DNA from: Stictocephala bisonia
Lineage: Eukaryota > Arthropoda > Insecta > Hemiptera > Membracidae
DNA: 64,000 nt
Direction: 5' to 3'
Assembly: GCA_035578905.1 (NCBI GenBank)
Contig: JAQJVL010000423.1
Span: 248,001 to 312,000, forward strand
Shown here: positions 35,259-46,015 of the stretch, in pieces
How positions within the stretch are numbered: the first letter of the stretch is position 1
How the letters are laid out: each line of letters opens with the position of its first letter
Notes under the pieces: model-generated
What the model saw: only the letters and a program-made list of their open reading frames with translations
The model's database searches: none
What the model was told of the DNA's origin: nothing
Program-made: the position numbers and the translations under genes

Positions 35259-37271
35259 ATGCCAGGCGGACGTCCTCCAAAACGACTTAAGTTTAATTTT
35301 AATAAAAATGAGCCACCAATACCGAATTTAAATGAATCCCAAGATACTGAAACAAGCTATGAAGCTGAAATTGAAAATACAGATCTTGATTCAAACAATG
35401 AAACAAATCTTATGACTTGTATTAATACTTTGCAAACAACTTCTACAAATAATTCTGGAAATACCTTACAAACTTCTAGCAACTTTCTTAATTACGATTT
35501 GCCATCAACCTCGGGGGTAACATTTAATAATGTCGTCCAAACAACAATTTTTAATCAAGAAAGTAATGATACTCCTGCTACTGCTAGACTAATGCGTAAA
35601 GCGAAAGTTGCTTGCAGAGATAGATTGATAGGAGTTATTATGGATATGAATGATTCACAGAGTCAAGAATCAGAAGAAAAAAGAATTCATCGGGAACGTA
35701 ACAAAAAATTGAATGAAACAGCAGAAGAGCGTCAACAACGTTTGAGTGATTATCTTTCAAGAGTCACTCAACGAATCTCTCAAGAAACTTGTGTGCAAAG
35801 AAGTCAGCGGTTGAGTAATATGCGCGAAAGAGAAAATCAACGAAGAAATGAAGAAACTCCTGAAGAAAGGAGTCAACGTTCGGATATAATGCGTCAGAGA
35901 ATTAATCAACAAAGAAATGCGGAAACTCCTGAAGAAAGAAGTCAGCGATTAGATGATACGCGACAGAGAAACAGCCAACAAAGAAATGCGGAAACTCCTG
36001 AAGATAGAAGTCAGCGATTAGATGCAATGCGTCAGAGAAACAGCCAACAAAGAAATGCGGAAACTCCTGAAGATAGAAGTCAGCGATTAAATGCAATGCG
36101 TCAGAGAAATAGTCAACAACGAAATGAAGAAACTCCTGATCAAAGAAGTCAGCGATTAGAAAATTTAAGAATGCGTGCAAATGAAATTCGAGCTGCTGAA
36201 ACCCATGTTTGCAGGGAACAAGGTCTTGAAGAACAGCGACGTCAGAATGCTCGTCGCCAAAGACGTTTGTTAGCGAATTCGTTGAAGCCTACTTACAAGT
36301 TAGCTGTTCAAAGTGACGTTGCGTGTCACCGTTTAGGAGAATTTAATGTTGCGTGCGTGCATTGTGGAGCGTTACATTTTCCTGAGGAACGCGTAGGCAA
36401 TAGAAATAATAACACATTTGGGGATTGCTGTTTGAAGGGTAAAATTTATATTCAACATGCTGATTTTCCAAATGAATTAGCAAGACTTTTTTCGCATAGA
36501 CATCCCTTATCTCCTGAATTTCATCAAAGAATTAAAAATCTAAACTCATCGTATGCAATGGCATCTTATTCGTGCGATGATGACCGTACAATAAATAACC
36601 GTGGAATATATACTTATATTGCCAACGGCCAGGTATATCATAAAATAAATGCAGCTGCACAGCCAACACAAACTCCAGAAGGTAATTTTGAAAAACCTCT
36701 TTATGGACAGATGTATTTTCTCGATTCAGAGGAAGCTGTAACGGAGCGAGGAAACCATCCTCTAAATGATGGTATTAGTGTGCCATTATTTGAATTATTA
36801 GAGGAAATCATTCGTTCTGAAAATCCTTTTGCACGAGGTTATATGATGATGAGAGAAGTAGCAGAGCAAGCTGAACGAGAAGCGGCTTTTCAACAGATAC
36901 CAGTACCAAATGTTAGGCTTTTATTCACTTGCCCAGAAGGACTTGATCCAACAAGATACAATGTTCCTCAAAGCAATGAAGTATGTGCCGTCGTTACTTT
37001 GAACGCTGATCAAAGTTTTCCAGATAATCCACTTATTATTAGACAACGAGGAAAATCAGTGCAAATAATGAAAAATATTGATAAACACGCAGAACCCTTA
37101 ACATACCCACTATTTTTTCCTAAAGGAACTTTTGGTTTTTCACCGGGTATGCTGCTGAGAGAAGGATATCCAAGTAGAGGTCACATAACTAGACTTGAAC
37201 TTGCACGATATAGAATTGCTTTTCGACCTCATTTAACACAATGTATTTCATTGGACGAAACCATAAGGTGA
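35259..37271 (+). pseudogene. Helitron Rep-helicase, N-terminal part
   Basis: An ATG begins a charged N-terminal region with a run of ~23-residue repeats (RQRNSQQRNAETPEDRSQRL, about 35830-36175), common in Helitron proteins of animals. Then comes a zinc-finger-like CVHCGALHFPEE, and from about 36960 the start of the Helitron Rep region (EVCAVVTLNADQ, LTYPLFFPKGTFGF). A TGA at 37269-37271 stops the frame, and the same frame continues as YDLRNLKFNALHFGGRLFQQ, so it is a nonsense change, probably of CGA. Confidence 0.88.
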
Positions 37272-38180
37272 TATGATTTACGTAACCTTAAGTTTAATGC
37301 TTTGCATTTTGGTGGACGTTTGTTTCAACAGTATCTTATAGATACCTACATTAGAATAGAATATGATAGAATTCAATGGATAAAGTTGAATCAAAAGAAA
37401 ATACTTGCAGACAGTTATACATCTGTTACAAATTATCTTAATGAGATGGCACAAAAAAATAATGCTGTTTTGGGAGAAAAGATTATACTTCCATCGTCTT
37501 TTCCTGGCTCTACTAGATATTATTCTGAGCATTTTGAAGATGCTATGGCACTGGTTAGAAGATTCGGGTCTCCTGACTTCTTTATAACCATGACCTGTAA
37601 TCCGGACTGGCCGGAAATTAAGGAAGCTATAAAGATAATGAATGAAAATGGTAGTGACTGGCAACAACTAGCTCAAGATAGACCTGACATAATTGCTAGG
37701 GTAGCATATTTAAAATTTGCGGAGTTAATTGAGGATTTAGATAAAAGTCAAATTTTTGGGCAAGTTGCTGCTTACGTTTATACTGTAGAATTTCAAAAAA
37801 GAGGGCTGCCTCACATGCATTTGTTAATTATATTAAAGCAAGAAGATAAGATTCACAATCCTGAAGAACTAGATGATCTCGTTTCAGCAGAAATACCAGA
37901 CGTAGAAGACGATTCAGAACTACGAGAATTAGTTAAGAAATGGATGATTCATCAAGCTTGTGGCGAACAAAATCAAAAAGCATCATGCATGGTTAATAAA
38001 AACGGTAGAATGAGTTGTAGGTTTAAATTTCCTATGGGATTCCAAGATACAACCTCTTTAATCGACGATGGCAAGCCCAAGTATAGAAGAAGGTATGATC
38101 CTAAATTAGATCAAAATAATAGAGATTTTTTGTTCATGAAGAAGCAATTTATCGTAAAGATTCTCAAGGTCAAAAAATAA
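37272..38180 (+). pseudogene. Helitron Rep (HUH nuclease) domain
   Basis: The Rep domain makes the single-strand nick and transfer in rolling-circle transposition. Visible are DFFITMTCNPDWPEI, a conserved block, and the metal-binding HUH-type motif GLPHMHLL, with HMH at 37812-37820. A cysteine-rich stretch follows (HQACGEQNQKASCMVNKNGR). The frame ends at 38178-38180 after a one-base shift in the T-run near 38130. The next frame continues HEEAIYRKDSQGQ. Confidence 0.9.
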
Positions 38181-38460
38181 CTCGCCATGATAATCGCCAT
38201 GTTGCTCCTTACAATCCATACTTGTTGAAAAAATTCAACTGCCACATAAATGTTGAATACGTTGGAAGCATTCGGGCTGTTAAGTATCTTTACAAATATA
38301 TTTATAAAGGCCATGATTGTGCTGCTTTAAAAGTAGTCCAAAATCAAACCACTATAAATTATAATGAAGCAGATAAATTTATTCAAGGTAGATGCATAAC
38401 TCCACCTGAGGCTTGCTGGCGATTATTTGGGAATGAGATTCAAAAAAAGTCATTGTGTTC
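38181..38460 (+). pseudogene. Helitron Rep, two-tyrosine segment
   Basis: In the shifted frame NPYLLKKFNCHINVEYVGSI leads to AVKYLYKYIYKGHD at about 38277-38318. The two tyrosines three residues apart are the expected active-site pair of the Y2 Rep. ITPPEACWRLFGNEIQKK follows. The frame changes again in the A-run near 38450 and goes on as SHCVQRLKIHLPGQ. Confidence 0.85.
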
Positions 38461-39629
38461 AGCGACTGAAAATCCATTTGCCTGGTCAATATCGAGTACA
38501 AAATATTGAACAAGCTCAAGAAGATTTACTTGATATAGGTCGAAAGGGTTCTATGTTAGAAGCTTACTTCCGAACAAACCAAGCTAAAAAACAACGTATT
38601 GAAAACAATGACAATACAGAAAATAATAGTTTTTATTTCTACTGGCAAATGCCAGAATTTTATCGATGGGAAGGAAAAGAAAGTAAATGGGTTGAAAGAC
38701 AACGGAATATTCGAGTTATTGGTAGAATACATAATGTTACATTTGTTGCACAACCTGAGTTGTACTTTTTACGTTTACTTTTGTATCACGTTAACGACGC
38801 TGTGAGTTTTGACGATCTGCTTATGGTTAATGGTGTAAAATGTAATTCGTACAAACAGGCTTGCTTAGCTAGAGGTTTAACTTACGATGATAAACAATGG
38901 ATTGATGGCTTACTAGAATCAGCATTATCGCAAATGCCAAGAGCAATGAGAACTCTTTTTACACAAATATTAATATTTGGTGCTCCTGAAAATCCGAAGA
39001 ACCTGTGGGATACTTTTAAAGAAGATTTGGCTGAAGATTTTATTCATCGTGCCAGAGAAAATGGTACTTCTGTTGATGAAGCTATTCGAAAAGCTTACAG
39101 AATTATTGCTCATAAGCTCAATTCTCAAGCAACGGAAGGTCGAAATTTTCAATTTTGGGTAGATCGATTTCAAATGGATGATATTGATGGCTACGATGAA
39201 ATAAATGATGACATAATTAATATTGATCAATCTTTTGCACTTGGCGAAGAGATGAGAAGACAACTTTGTGGCAACCAAATTGAAGTTGTTGATTCCATAA
39301 TAGATACACTTGATAATAATTTACAGCAGAGATGCTTTTTTATTGATGGGTCAGGAGGAACTGGAAAAACATTTATATATAAAACTTTATATCATCTTCT
39401 TTCAGCTAAAAATTATAAAGTAAAGTGTATGGCTTTTACAGGAATCGCAGCAATGCTTCTGCCAAACGGTCATACATCCCATAAAACTTGTGGTCTTAAA
39501 GTACCTTTAATTGCAGAATCTGTTTCCAATATAAAGTCTGGATCAGCTAAGGCTAGGGAGCTTGCAAAAATTGATATTTTTTTAATGGATGAAGCTCCTA
39601 TGCTTCCTAAAACGGACTTCAAAATATAG
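38450..39629 (+). pseudogene. Helitron helicase, first half
   Basis: A Pif1-like SF1 helicase that unwinds donor DNA. Walker A FIDGSGGTGKTFIYK is at about 39337-39380, CMAFTGIAAMLL is motif Ia and DIFLMDEAPMLPK is the Walker B region. The frame is lost at TDFKI followed by TAG (39627-39629). Another frame resumes GLQNIDELLRSI, GGKVIVLGGDFRQCLPV (motif III) and KKSPLWHNFKLFSLTENM. Confidence 0.9.
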
Positions 39630-40680
39630 ATGAGTTACTACGAAGTATAGCAAATCCAAACTTACCATTTGGAGGAAAAGTTATAGTTCTAGGAGGAGAC
39701 TTTCGACAGTGTTTACCAGTTCAACAAAGAGCTAATCGAAGCGAACTTGTGAATTTGTCAATAAAAAAGAGCCCATTATGGCATAATTTTAAACTTTTTT
39801 CACTAACAGAAAATATGGCGAACTTCCAAAAAATGAGTTGGATGAAATTAAAATTCCAAATGATATGATTTCAAATGGTGATATAATTGATGAAGTTTTT
39901 GGCAACTGCTTGCTTAACAGACAATACGAAAATATGAAAGACCGAGCAATCTTGGCACCATTAAATAAGGACGTAGCCAAAATTAATGCTGAAATTATTG
40001 AAAAGTTGGAGGGTGAAAGTAAGCAATATAAAAGTTATGATTCAGTAAAAGATCCAGCCGAAGATACATTGCAATTTACTCCTGAATTTCTAAATTCAAT
40101 TGAAATTGCAGATTTACCTCCACATGAGCTAAAATTAAAAAGAAACACAATAATTATGCTTTTGAGAAATTTAGATCTTGGGGAAGGTCTCTGTAACGGT
40201 GTTAGACTCACTGTTACCCAGTTATGCAACAATATAATTAAAGGCAAAATTATAACTGGTGAACATGCCGGACAAGAAGTACATATTCCCAGAATAACTC
40301 TTGAATCAAACAAAAGTCAGTTGGGAGGCTCAATGCAAAGACATCAATTTCCAGTCAAACCAGCATTTGCTATGACAATTCATAAATCTCAAGGCCAAAC
40401 ATTTGAGTATGTTGGTGTTGATTTAAGAAGTCCGGTTTTCATGCACGGTATGCTTTACGTAGCATTTTCAAGAGTTAAGAGAAGAAACAGTCTAAAAATT
40501 TTATTACCAGCAGAAAATAATAGTCGAATTCAAGGTTATACACGAAATGTTGTCTGGACTGAAGTATTAAATAACGTATATAATAATATCGAACCTGATT
40601 TGTACCAAGACGAAGACTTTTTTCTTGAAAATTTAGAAGCTTTTGATTCAGCATTAGATAATTTGCACATTAGTTTTTAA
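39610..40680 (+). pseudogene. Helitron helicase, second half
   Basis: The stretch between SLTENM and YGELPKNELDEI is missing about 20 residues and changes frame near 39815. From 39838 it is open: RAILAPLNKDVAKINAEIIE, GLCNGVRLTVTQL, FAMTIHKSQGQTFEYVGVDL (motif V) and MLYVAFSRVKR (motif VI). It ends in TAA at 40678. The Rep-helicase therefore has one nonsense change, three shifts and a small deletion, and is not functional as it stands. Confidence 0.9.
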
Positions 40681-41062
40681 CATTAAAATCAATTTACTTG
40701 TGTTTTATATGATTTATTTCTGGCATTTTTAGATTTTAATTTTGTAAATGAAAAACTTTAATATTGAATCAATCTTTTCCATAATAATTGTGTTGAATAC
40801 TTTTTTATATATTTGTATATATTATATTTTATGTTTCTTAATAATAAATAATACTTATTTTGTAAAAATGTTTGTGATTTTATTTATATACGAGTATATT
40901 CATTCTAACAACCTTTTCAATAGAATTTATCAATAAAATAATTCTCTAGAAAAAATTTTCAAATATATTTTAATAATTTTCATAATGGGAGATAATTATT
41001 GTGTTTATAACAAAATCAAACAACTAATAACAAAACCAAATTTTTACAGATGAGACACTAAC

Positions 41063-41077
41063 CCGATCGGAGATCGG
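41063..41077 (+). other. 3' terminal hairpin of the large Helitron
   Basis: CCGATC-GGA-GATCGG forms a 6-bp stem, 12 bases before the presumed 3' end at 41089. Such hairpins end rolling-circle transposition in the family. Confidence 0.75.
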
Positions 41078-41089
41078 CTTTCCTGGTAC

Positions 41090-41295
41090 TTTGACTTATT
41101 ATACCTTCATGCATCCTGCTATTTGATTAACATCGAAACTTTAGAAGTCCAAGGGATGGAGCCCTGAGGGATTAAAGAAACGAGAATAGGACAGAAACCT
41201 TCCCTGGGGTATATAGAACAACTTCCCCAAGTTTCATGGCGATCGGCTGGACGGTTTGGTAGCGCATAAAGGATAGACAAACAAACATACATTGG

Positions 41296-41353
<58 letters not shown>
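41090..41353 (-). mobile_element. Non-autonomous Helitron B, 5' half
   Basis: It continues exactly where 34752 stops (TTTGACTTATTATACCTTCA) and ends on the minus strand with 5' TC at 41352-41353, before T41354. It matches 1717-1945 in reverse. Confidence 0.82.
41309..41351. repeat. (TA)n microsatellite at the Helitron 5' end
   Basis: A run of about 40 bp of TA has expanded from the TCTATATATATA start of Helitron B. Confidence 0.95.
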
Positions 41354-41466
41354 TTGTATTAATTCTAACAATAATAATTTTATTACATATTTTATTTCTA
41401 TTTTATAGTTAGACTGTTCAGGTTAATATTTAAACAAAGAATAGTGTTATGAAACTCGATTATATT

Positions 41467-41765
41467 TTAGTTATTTTTCGTATACAAATTCAATCCATTG
41501 GTGAACCTTAACGACAGTATCTCCTCCTCTCCGCAGTTGTTTGGATCCATAGTCTTATCTGTGAATGCTGCTAGGTACCACTTTGGTAAGTACACCTCAT
41601 CAGCAACCAAATCCTCCAAGGTGACGACTATGGTAGTCCATACCTGTTTGTCAAATGTTCAAAGGAGACAATCCTGTAGCTGGAACCTGGGCACATCTCC
41701 GACACTTTGGTGTACTGGGGTGGCTTGCAGCTGTTGAGGTTTGAGCGAAGGTCCACAGTGTTCAT
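41467..41765 (-). pseudogene. Small unrecognised coding remnant
   Basis: On the minus strand ATG at 41763-41765 opens MNTVDLRSNLNSCKPPQYTK then SYRIVSFEHLTNRYG. After a one-base shift it continues TIVVTLEDLVADEVYLPKWY, LAAFTDKTMDPNNCGEEEIL and ends LYTKNN with TAA at 41467-41469. The spacing F...T-x-x-G-x-T-I-V-V-x-L-E-D...V-Y-L-P recalls small OB-fold-like repeat proteins I have seen in arthropod genomes. I do not recognise the family and the resemblance is inference. No splice sites or terminal repeats are clear. Confidence 0.4.
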
Positions 41766-41769
41766 GATG

Positions 41770-42980
41770 CCTGTTGGGTTGCTGGAACGAAGTGATGACT
41801 GCAGCACCTTACATTCGAGACTTTAAATGTAGTTTTTCGCCTTGAGCAAAGTGTACATCACAAATAACATCTACCCTAACAACCACGCTGAGAGGTAGTG
41901 TTTATTACTTAATCAAGGTTTACCAATTGGGAAATTACGAAGATGCCTCATCCCTTTCACTTTACATCAAGCTCGATGAAAGAGAAATCTATCCTCTGGC
42001 TTTACACAGGGTCAGTTGAACCCAATAATGCTACAATGTACCGTTAAACACCTCAGGGCTTGAGCTGTAGCGACTGCCATCTATCACCATTCTCTCATTC
42101 TATATATATATTTGTTCAGATGTACATCAATAAACACTTTTGTTCATTATGCTAGGAAGTACTATATCAACAAGAAATAGAATGTTACTTGCTAAATGGC
42201 TAAACCCTGGGGTTGTTTGTTGCAGTAGCATACACCCCTAACCTTACTTTCACCGAGATAGCCCAAGGGTAGGATTTGATCCCCAGAGGATTTGTTGTGG
42301 AGTCTCTCTAGCCAATATTCACTGCTTAAATTGGATTTTTAACTAACTTATTTATTTATTTAAGTTTATTTATTAGAAAGCATATTATATTTACTTTCTA
42401 AATTTAATTGCAATGCAACCGTGGTTTTTTGAAAACTAAAGCTTACGGGGGCAATAATCATTATTATTAAATAATTTATTTGTTAGATTAAATATTCAAA
42501 TTAATTCAAATCAAATCATAACCATTGATAGACAAAGTTCTATTATACACAGCCAATAATGAAATTAGTATATAAATCACTCTGGAAGTAATCAAGATCT
42601 GTTTCAGACACCTAGCAGCTGTAATAAGAGTCAATACGATTACAGAGTCAGTATACCTAAAGCAAATATATCTGTCTTTGTTAGGTAAAATGTTTCTGCC
42701 GAGTGACCGGCATGTAACCACCCGGTTGTTCACCCCCAAATTCCCCATCTGCTGGCTTCCCTCCCTGATAGGCAGTCTTACTTTATCCTTCACGGATCAA
42801 AACGCCACCCAGAGGATCAACTAATTAAGTTAACACTTTTATGACAGTCTGTGCTTAACCTCACGGATCACAACTCCTACACCCCATGAATGTTTTAACA
42901 GTGGAGTTCTAGAAATCACTTCTCTGGAGTGGTTAAAAGGACTACAAATTCTTAATAAATTAAGAAGATGCAAACTGCTC
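41770..42980. other. No firm gene; two related short motifs
   Basis: TTCACGGATCAAAACGCC (about 42790) and CTCACGGATCACAACTCC (about 42860) are a diverged direct pair. Minus-strand open frames here show no known motif. A pol III B-box-like GGATTTGATCCCC occurs near 42270 without a convincing A-box. Confidence 0.3.
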
Positions 42981-42983
42981 ACA

Positions 42984-43592
42984 CTGAATACTATAAATTG
43001 TAGTCTATAAAATTCTATAAGATTTGTGAGATACACAGTGGTCATGCATAAAACTACTGTAGTCCATAATATATCGACAAGATTTGTAGAAGGACAGTGG
43101 TCAATAATATAGCAGGCCATAATATATAGATAATATTTGAAAGATAACACAATGGTCTTGAACAACTGTAGTCCATAATATGTATAATTCTAACATGCAC
43201 AGTGGTCAAAGGAACTAATGCTGTAGTCGATAATATATCTAAAAGATTTGTACGATGCAAAGTGATCTAGCATGCCACTACTGCAGTCCATAATATGTAT
43301 ATTTGTATATTATGTGTATAATTGTAATAGTGCGTAATATGTGACACAGTGGTCACAGGGACTATTGTTGTAGTCCATAATATATCTAAAAGATTTGTAC
43401 GATGCACAGTGATCTAGCATGCCACTACTGCAGTCCATAATATGTATATTTGTATATTATGTGTATAATTGTAATAGTGCGTAATATGTGACACAGTGGT
43501 CACAGGGACAATTGTTGTAGTCCATAATATATCTAAAAGATTAGTAAGATGCACAGTGGTCTTACATACCACAACTGTAGTAAATAATATAT
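42984..43592 (-). repeat. 60-bp minisatellite, reverse orientation, left part
   Basis: Units such as ACTGTAGTCCATAATATATC and CACAGTGGTCACAGGGACTA are the reverse complement of the array at 22.7-24.9 kb. Divergence is higher here. A ~125-bp higher-order unit is duplicated (43250-43380 and 43385-43510). The array is cut at 43592 by a transposon and resumes at 46016. Confidence 0.92.
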
Positions 43593-46015
43593 GAGGACCC
43601 TAAAAGCCAAGGGTTCAAAGTGACATTGTGGTCCAAATTGAGTTAAGTGAAGAAATTGGTTCTAAAAAATCATATCTTTTGAGTGCAGAAGAGATCCAAG
43701 CTCATCTCGACAGGTGCTGCTACCTAGCGAAGTTTCCCTTAACCACCTAGACAAATTAGTTAATCTGTTGCAGCGCTAGGGGTCCATGTAGGCACTTGGA
43801 TCCCTCTTCCACAAAAAAATGTGGTTGTGTGCTTTTATCCTGAGTTTTGAAAGAAAATTAATGTGTTTTACTGAGTAAAAAATTGCTATTGTGATTCAAG
43901 AAGGTGTGGAAGCGAGAAAAGACCAAAAGATTAAGAATATAACTCAGGCAAGGGTTATCGAGATAGGAAACTGCAAGACCTAAGGAGCTTCGTGAGTATA
44001 ATCTCAACTGTCTTTTCAACTGTAACTTCAATATTCCGCAAGTGCATAGGCAAGTTATATATTTAACTCATTTTGGAACCTTGCTGATTGGGAGCTGCAA
44101 ACGTCATACATAAATGGGGCTTTAGAGCTGATGCCTGTTAAAAGGAGAAAACCTAATGCTGTTAATACGAAAGATGTTTCTGTTGCATACAACCTTGCTA
44201 GATATAGAGTTTGTTAGGAATTCTTTTTGAAAACACTTGATGTTTCCAATAAAAGAGTGAGAAATGATACATTTTAAAAAAAACAGACCCCATCAAGCGT
44301 GGCAATGAGAGATAAAAGGGGTAAGAAAGAACCCACAAACAAAAATACCTGAAGAAACCATAGTTATGAGGAACACATCAGGAGTTTCCCTAAATACACG
44401 AGTCACTACAGTAGAGTAGAGTCTATTACACAATGATGTATAATCTCTATCATCTATCTATAATCTGTGTCAAGATAAAGGAATCATGCAAGTAAAAGAT
44501 AGTTTCTACCGTAAAATATTTAATACGAGGTTCAATCTAAGTTTTCACAGACCTCAGACAGATACCTGTGTTACATGGGACAGGCTTGATATAAAAATCA
44601 TGCATGGCACGGAAGAGGAGAAAAAGTTGGCAAAGACACAAAAAGAAGTACATTTGCGAAAGGCTGACTCTATAAAAGAATTGAAAAATAAAAGCAGCCA
44701 GAATAAGTCCAAGGATACTGTGTCTATCTGCTTTGATCTTCAAAAGATGATGCCCACACCTAACGTCAGGAATTCGAAAGCCTACTACATGAGACAACTC
44801 TGGACCTACAACCTAACATCCACAATCTTCAGGGTGTAAGAGCAAACATGAACATGTGGCATGAGGGTCAGGCGAACAGAGGCTGCCAGGAAATAACTTT
44901 GTGTCTTCTTAAATACATTCAGACTCTACCAAACTGTGTTAAACACATAGAAGCATTCTCAGACAATTGTGGGGGGCAAAATAAAAGCCACCTTACGACA
45001 AAATTTTGGTTGTACATTATAAGAAACACCAACATCGAATCAGTCACCCAGCACTTTTTCGTACCTGGACACTCATACAACGAGTGCGGCCAGGACTTTG
45101 GTCTGATTGAAATAAAGAAGAAACATGTTCAAAGAGACTTTTATGTTCCAGAAGATTGGATAAGATTGGTTGCCTCAACCAATAGAAAGTTTATTGTGAC
45201 GCAGATGAGAGATGAAGACTTCATTCATTCACATTGAACATCTCAAAAACATTTTTCCCAAAAAGGTCAAAGGAATCAAAAAAATGCAAATTTTGCATTT
45301 TAATAAAAGGAAAACCAAGCATCTTGCACTACAAAAACTGTGCTGGAGACCTTGATGGTTACAATCAACTGAACATGAGGGATGAAAATGCTGGAAAACT
45401 TCCTATGAAACTCCCAGCTTTGGTACCAACATCTTGCAAACCAAAACTGAAGGAAAATAAAACAAAGGACCTCATGTCACTCTTGCAGTTTGTGCCTCCT
45501 GTTCATCACGATTTCTATAGAGGTTTGAAGAATGGGCCTGTTAGGCCGGCAGTCTACGAAGAAGCTGCAGAAGCTGATGCAGATGAAGATGATGAGGAAC
45601 AAGATATCAACTACGATACCGATGCAGATGAGTGATGTTATAAATCGTGTGAAGTAACTTTGAAGTTTAGTTAACATTTTTGTGCACTTTTATAAATAAA
45701 ATAAATCATTCTACTATTGAAATTTGTGATTTATTACCTACATTGACAAGTCAAGGGGTCCAAGTGCAGTGGTTCAAGGGATCCAAGTACAGCCTATAAA
45801 ACCTTGATGTAACTATGGTAATAAAAATACCGTTAAACAAAAAACTAACTTTTTTTGTTCACTTGGAATGCATAGTTAAAGACTTCAAGCTGTAAACTAA
45901 TACTCAAACTTAACATTTACTTTAACCCTACCTAAATATATTTTTTTGAACTTTGAATTCAATTATCTCAAAAAGTGGTTTTTGGTACTTTGACCCCTTG
46001 GCTTTTAGGGTCTTC
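43593..46015 (+). mobile_element. DNA transposon (2.4 kb), DUF7869-like gene
   Basis: The 29-bp terminal inverted repeats are GAGGACCCTAAAAGCCAAGG... at 43593-43621 and its reverse complement at 45987-46015, with 2 mismatches. Subterminal inverted motifs (GGCACTTGGATCCCT near 43790, AGGGATCCAAGTAC near 45778) add structure. Both ends abut the 60-bp minisatellite within ATATAT, so any target duplication (TA to ATATAT) is ambiguous. The single gene is decayed. The superfamily is not assigned. Confidence 0.8.
43895..45635 (+). pseudogene. DUF7869-like protein, likely transposase
   Basis: Broken pieces in order: SGKGYRDRKLQDLR, a Cys-rich LNCLFNCNFNIPQVHR, WNLADWELQTSYINGALELM, VSVAYNLARYRVC*EFFLKT, LDVSNKRVRN, then open frames 44486-44839 (DSFYRKIFNTRFNLSFHRPQ), 44848-45237 (HIEAFSDNCGGQNKS, then HFFVPGHSYNECGQDFGLIE) and 45234-45635 with an acidic tail. 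AFSDNCGGQN and VPGHSYxECxxDFGxIE are hallmarks of a family I recall as DUF7869, seen as uncharacterised proteins in many arthropods. The Asp and Glu in these blocks could be RNase H-like catalytic residues; that is inference. At least four frame breaks make this copy dead. Confidence 0.75.

Larger units (their letters stand above)
34753..41089 (+). mobile_element. RepHel Helitron (about 6.3 kb), once autonomous
   Basis: It starts TCTTATACTATAAAACGAGC and ends near GGCTTTCCTGGTAC, with a 6-bp stem hairpin (41063-41077) about 11 bases before the end. It sits between A and T of TTTTTATA/TTTGACTT in Helitron B, whose uninterrupted copy at 1717-2256 confirms the join. It carries a Rep-helicase gene with defects. 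The terminal GTAC differs from the CTAG of the small elements nearby, so it is a different Helitron family. Confidence 0.85.

Noticed and set aside
35902..36180. Minus-strand open frame with repeated FPHFFVGCFSDALHLIADF
   Set aside because: It is the antisense shadow of the repeated N-terminal region of the Helitron protein.
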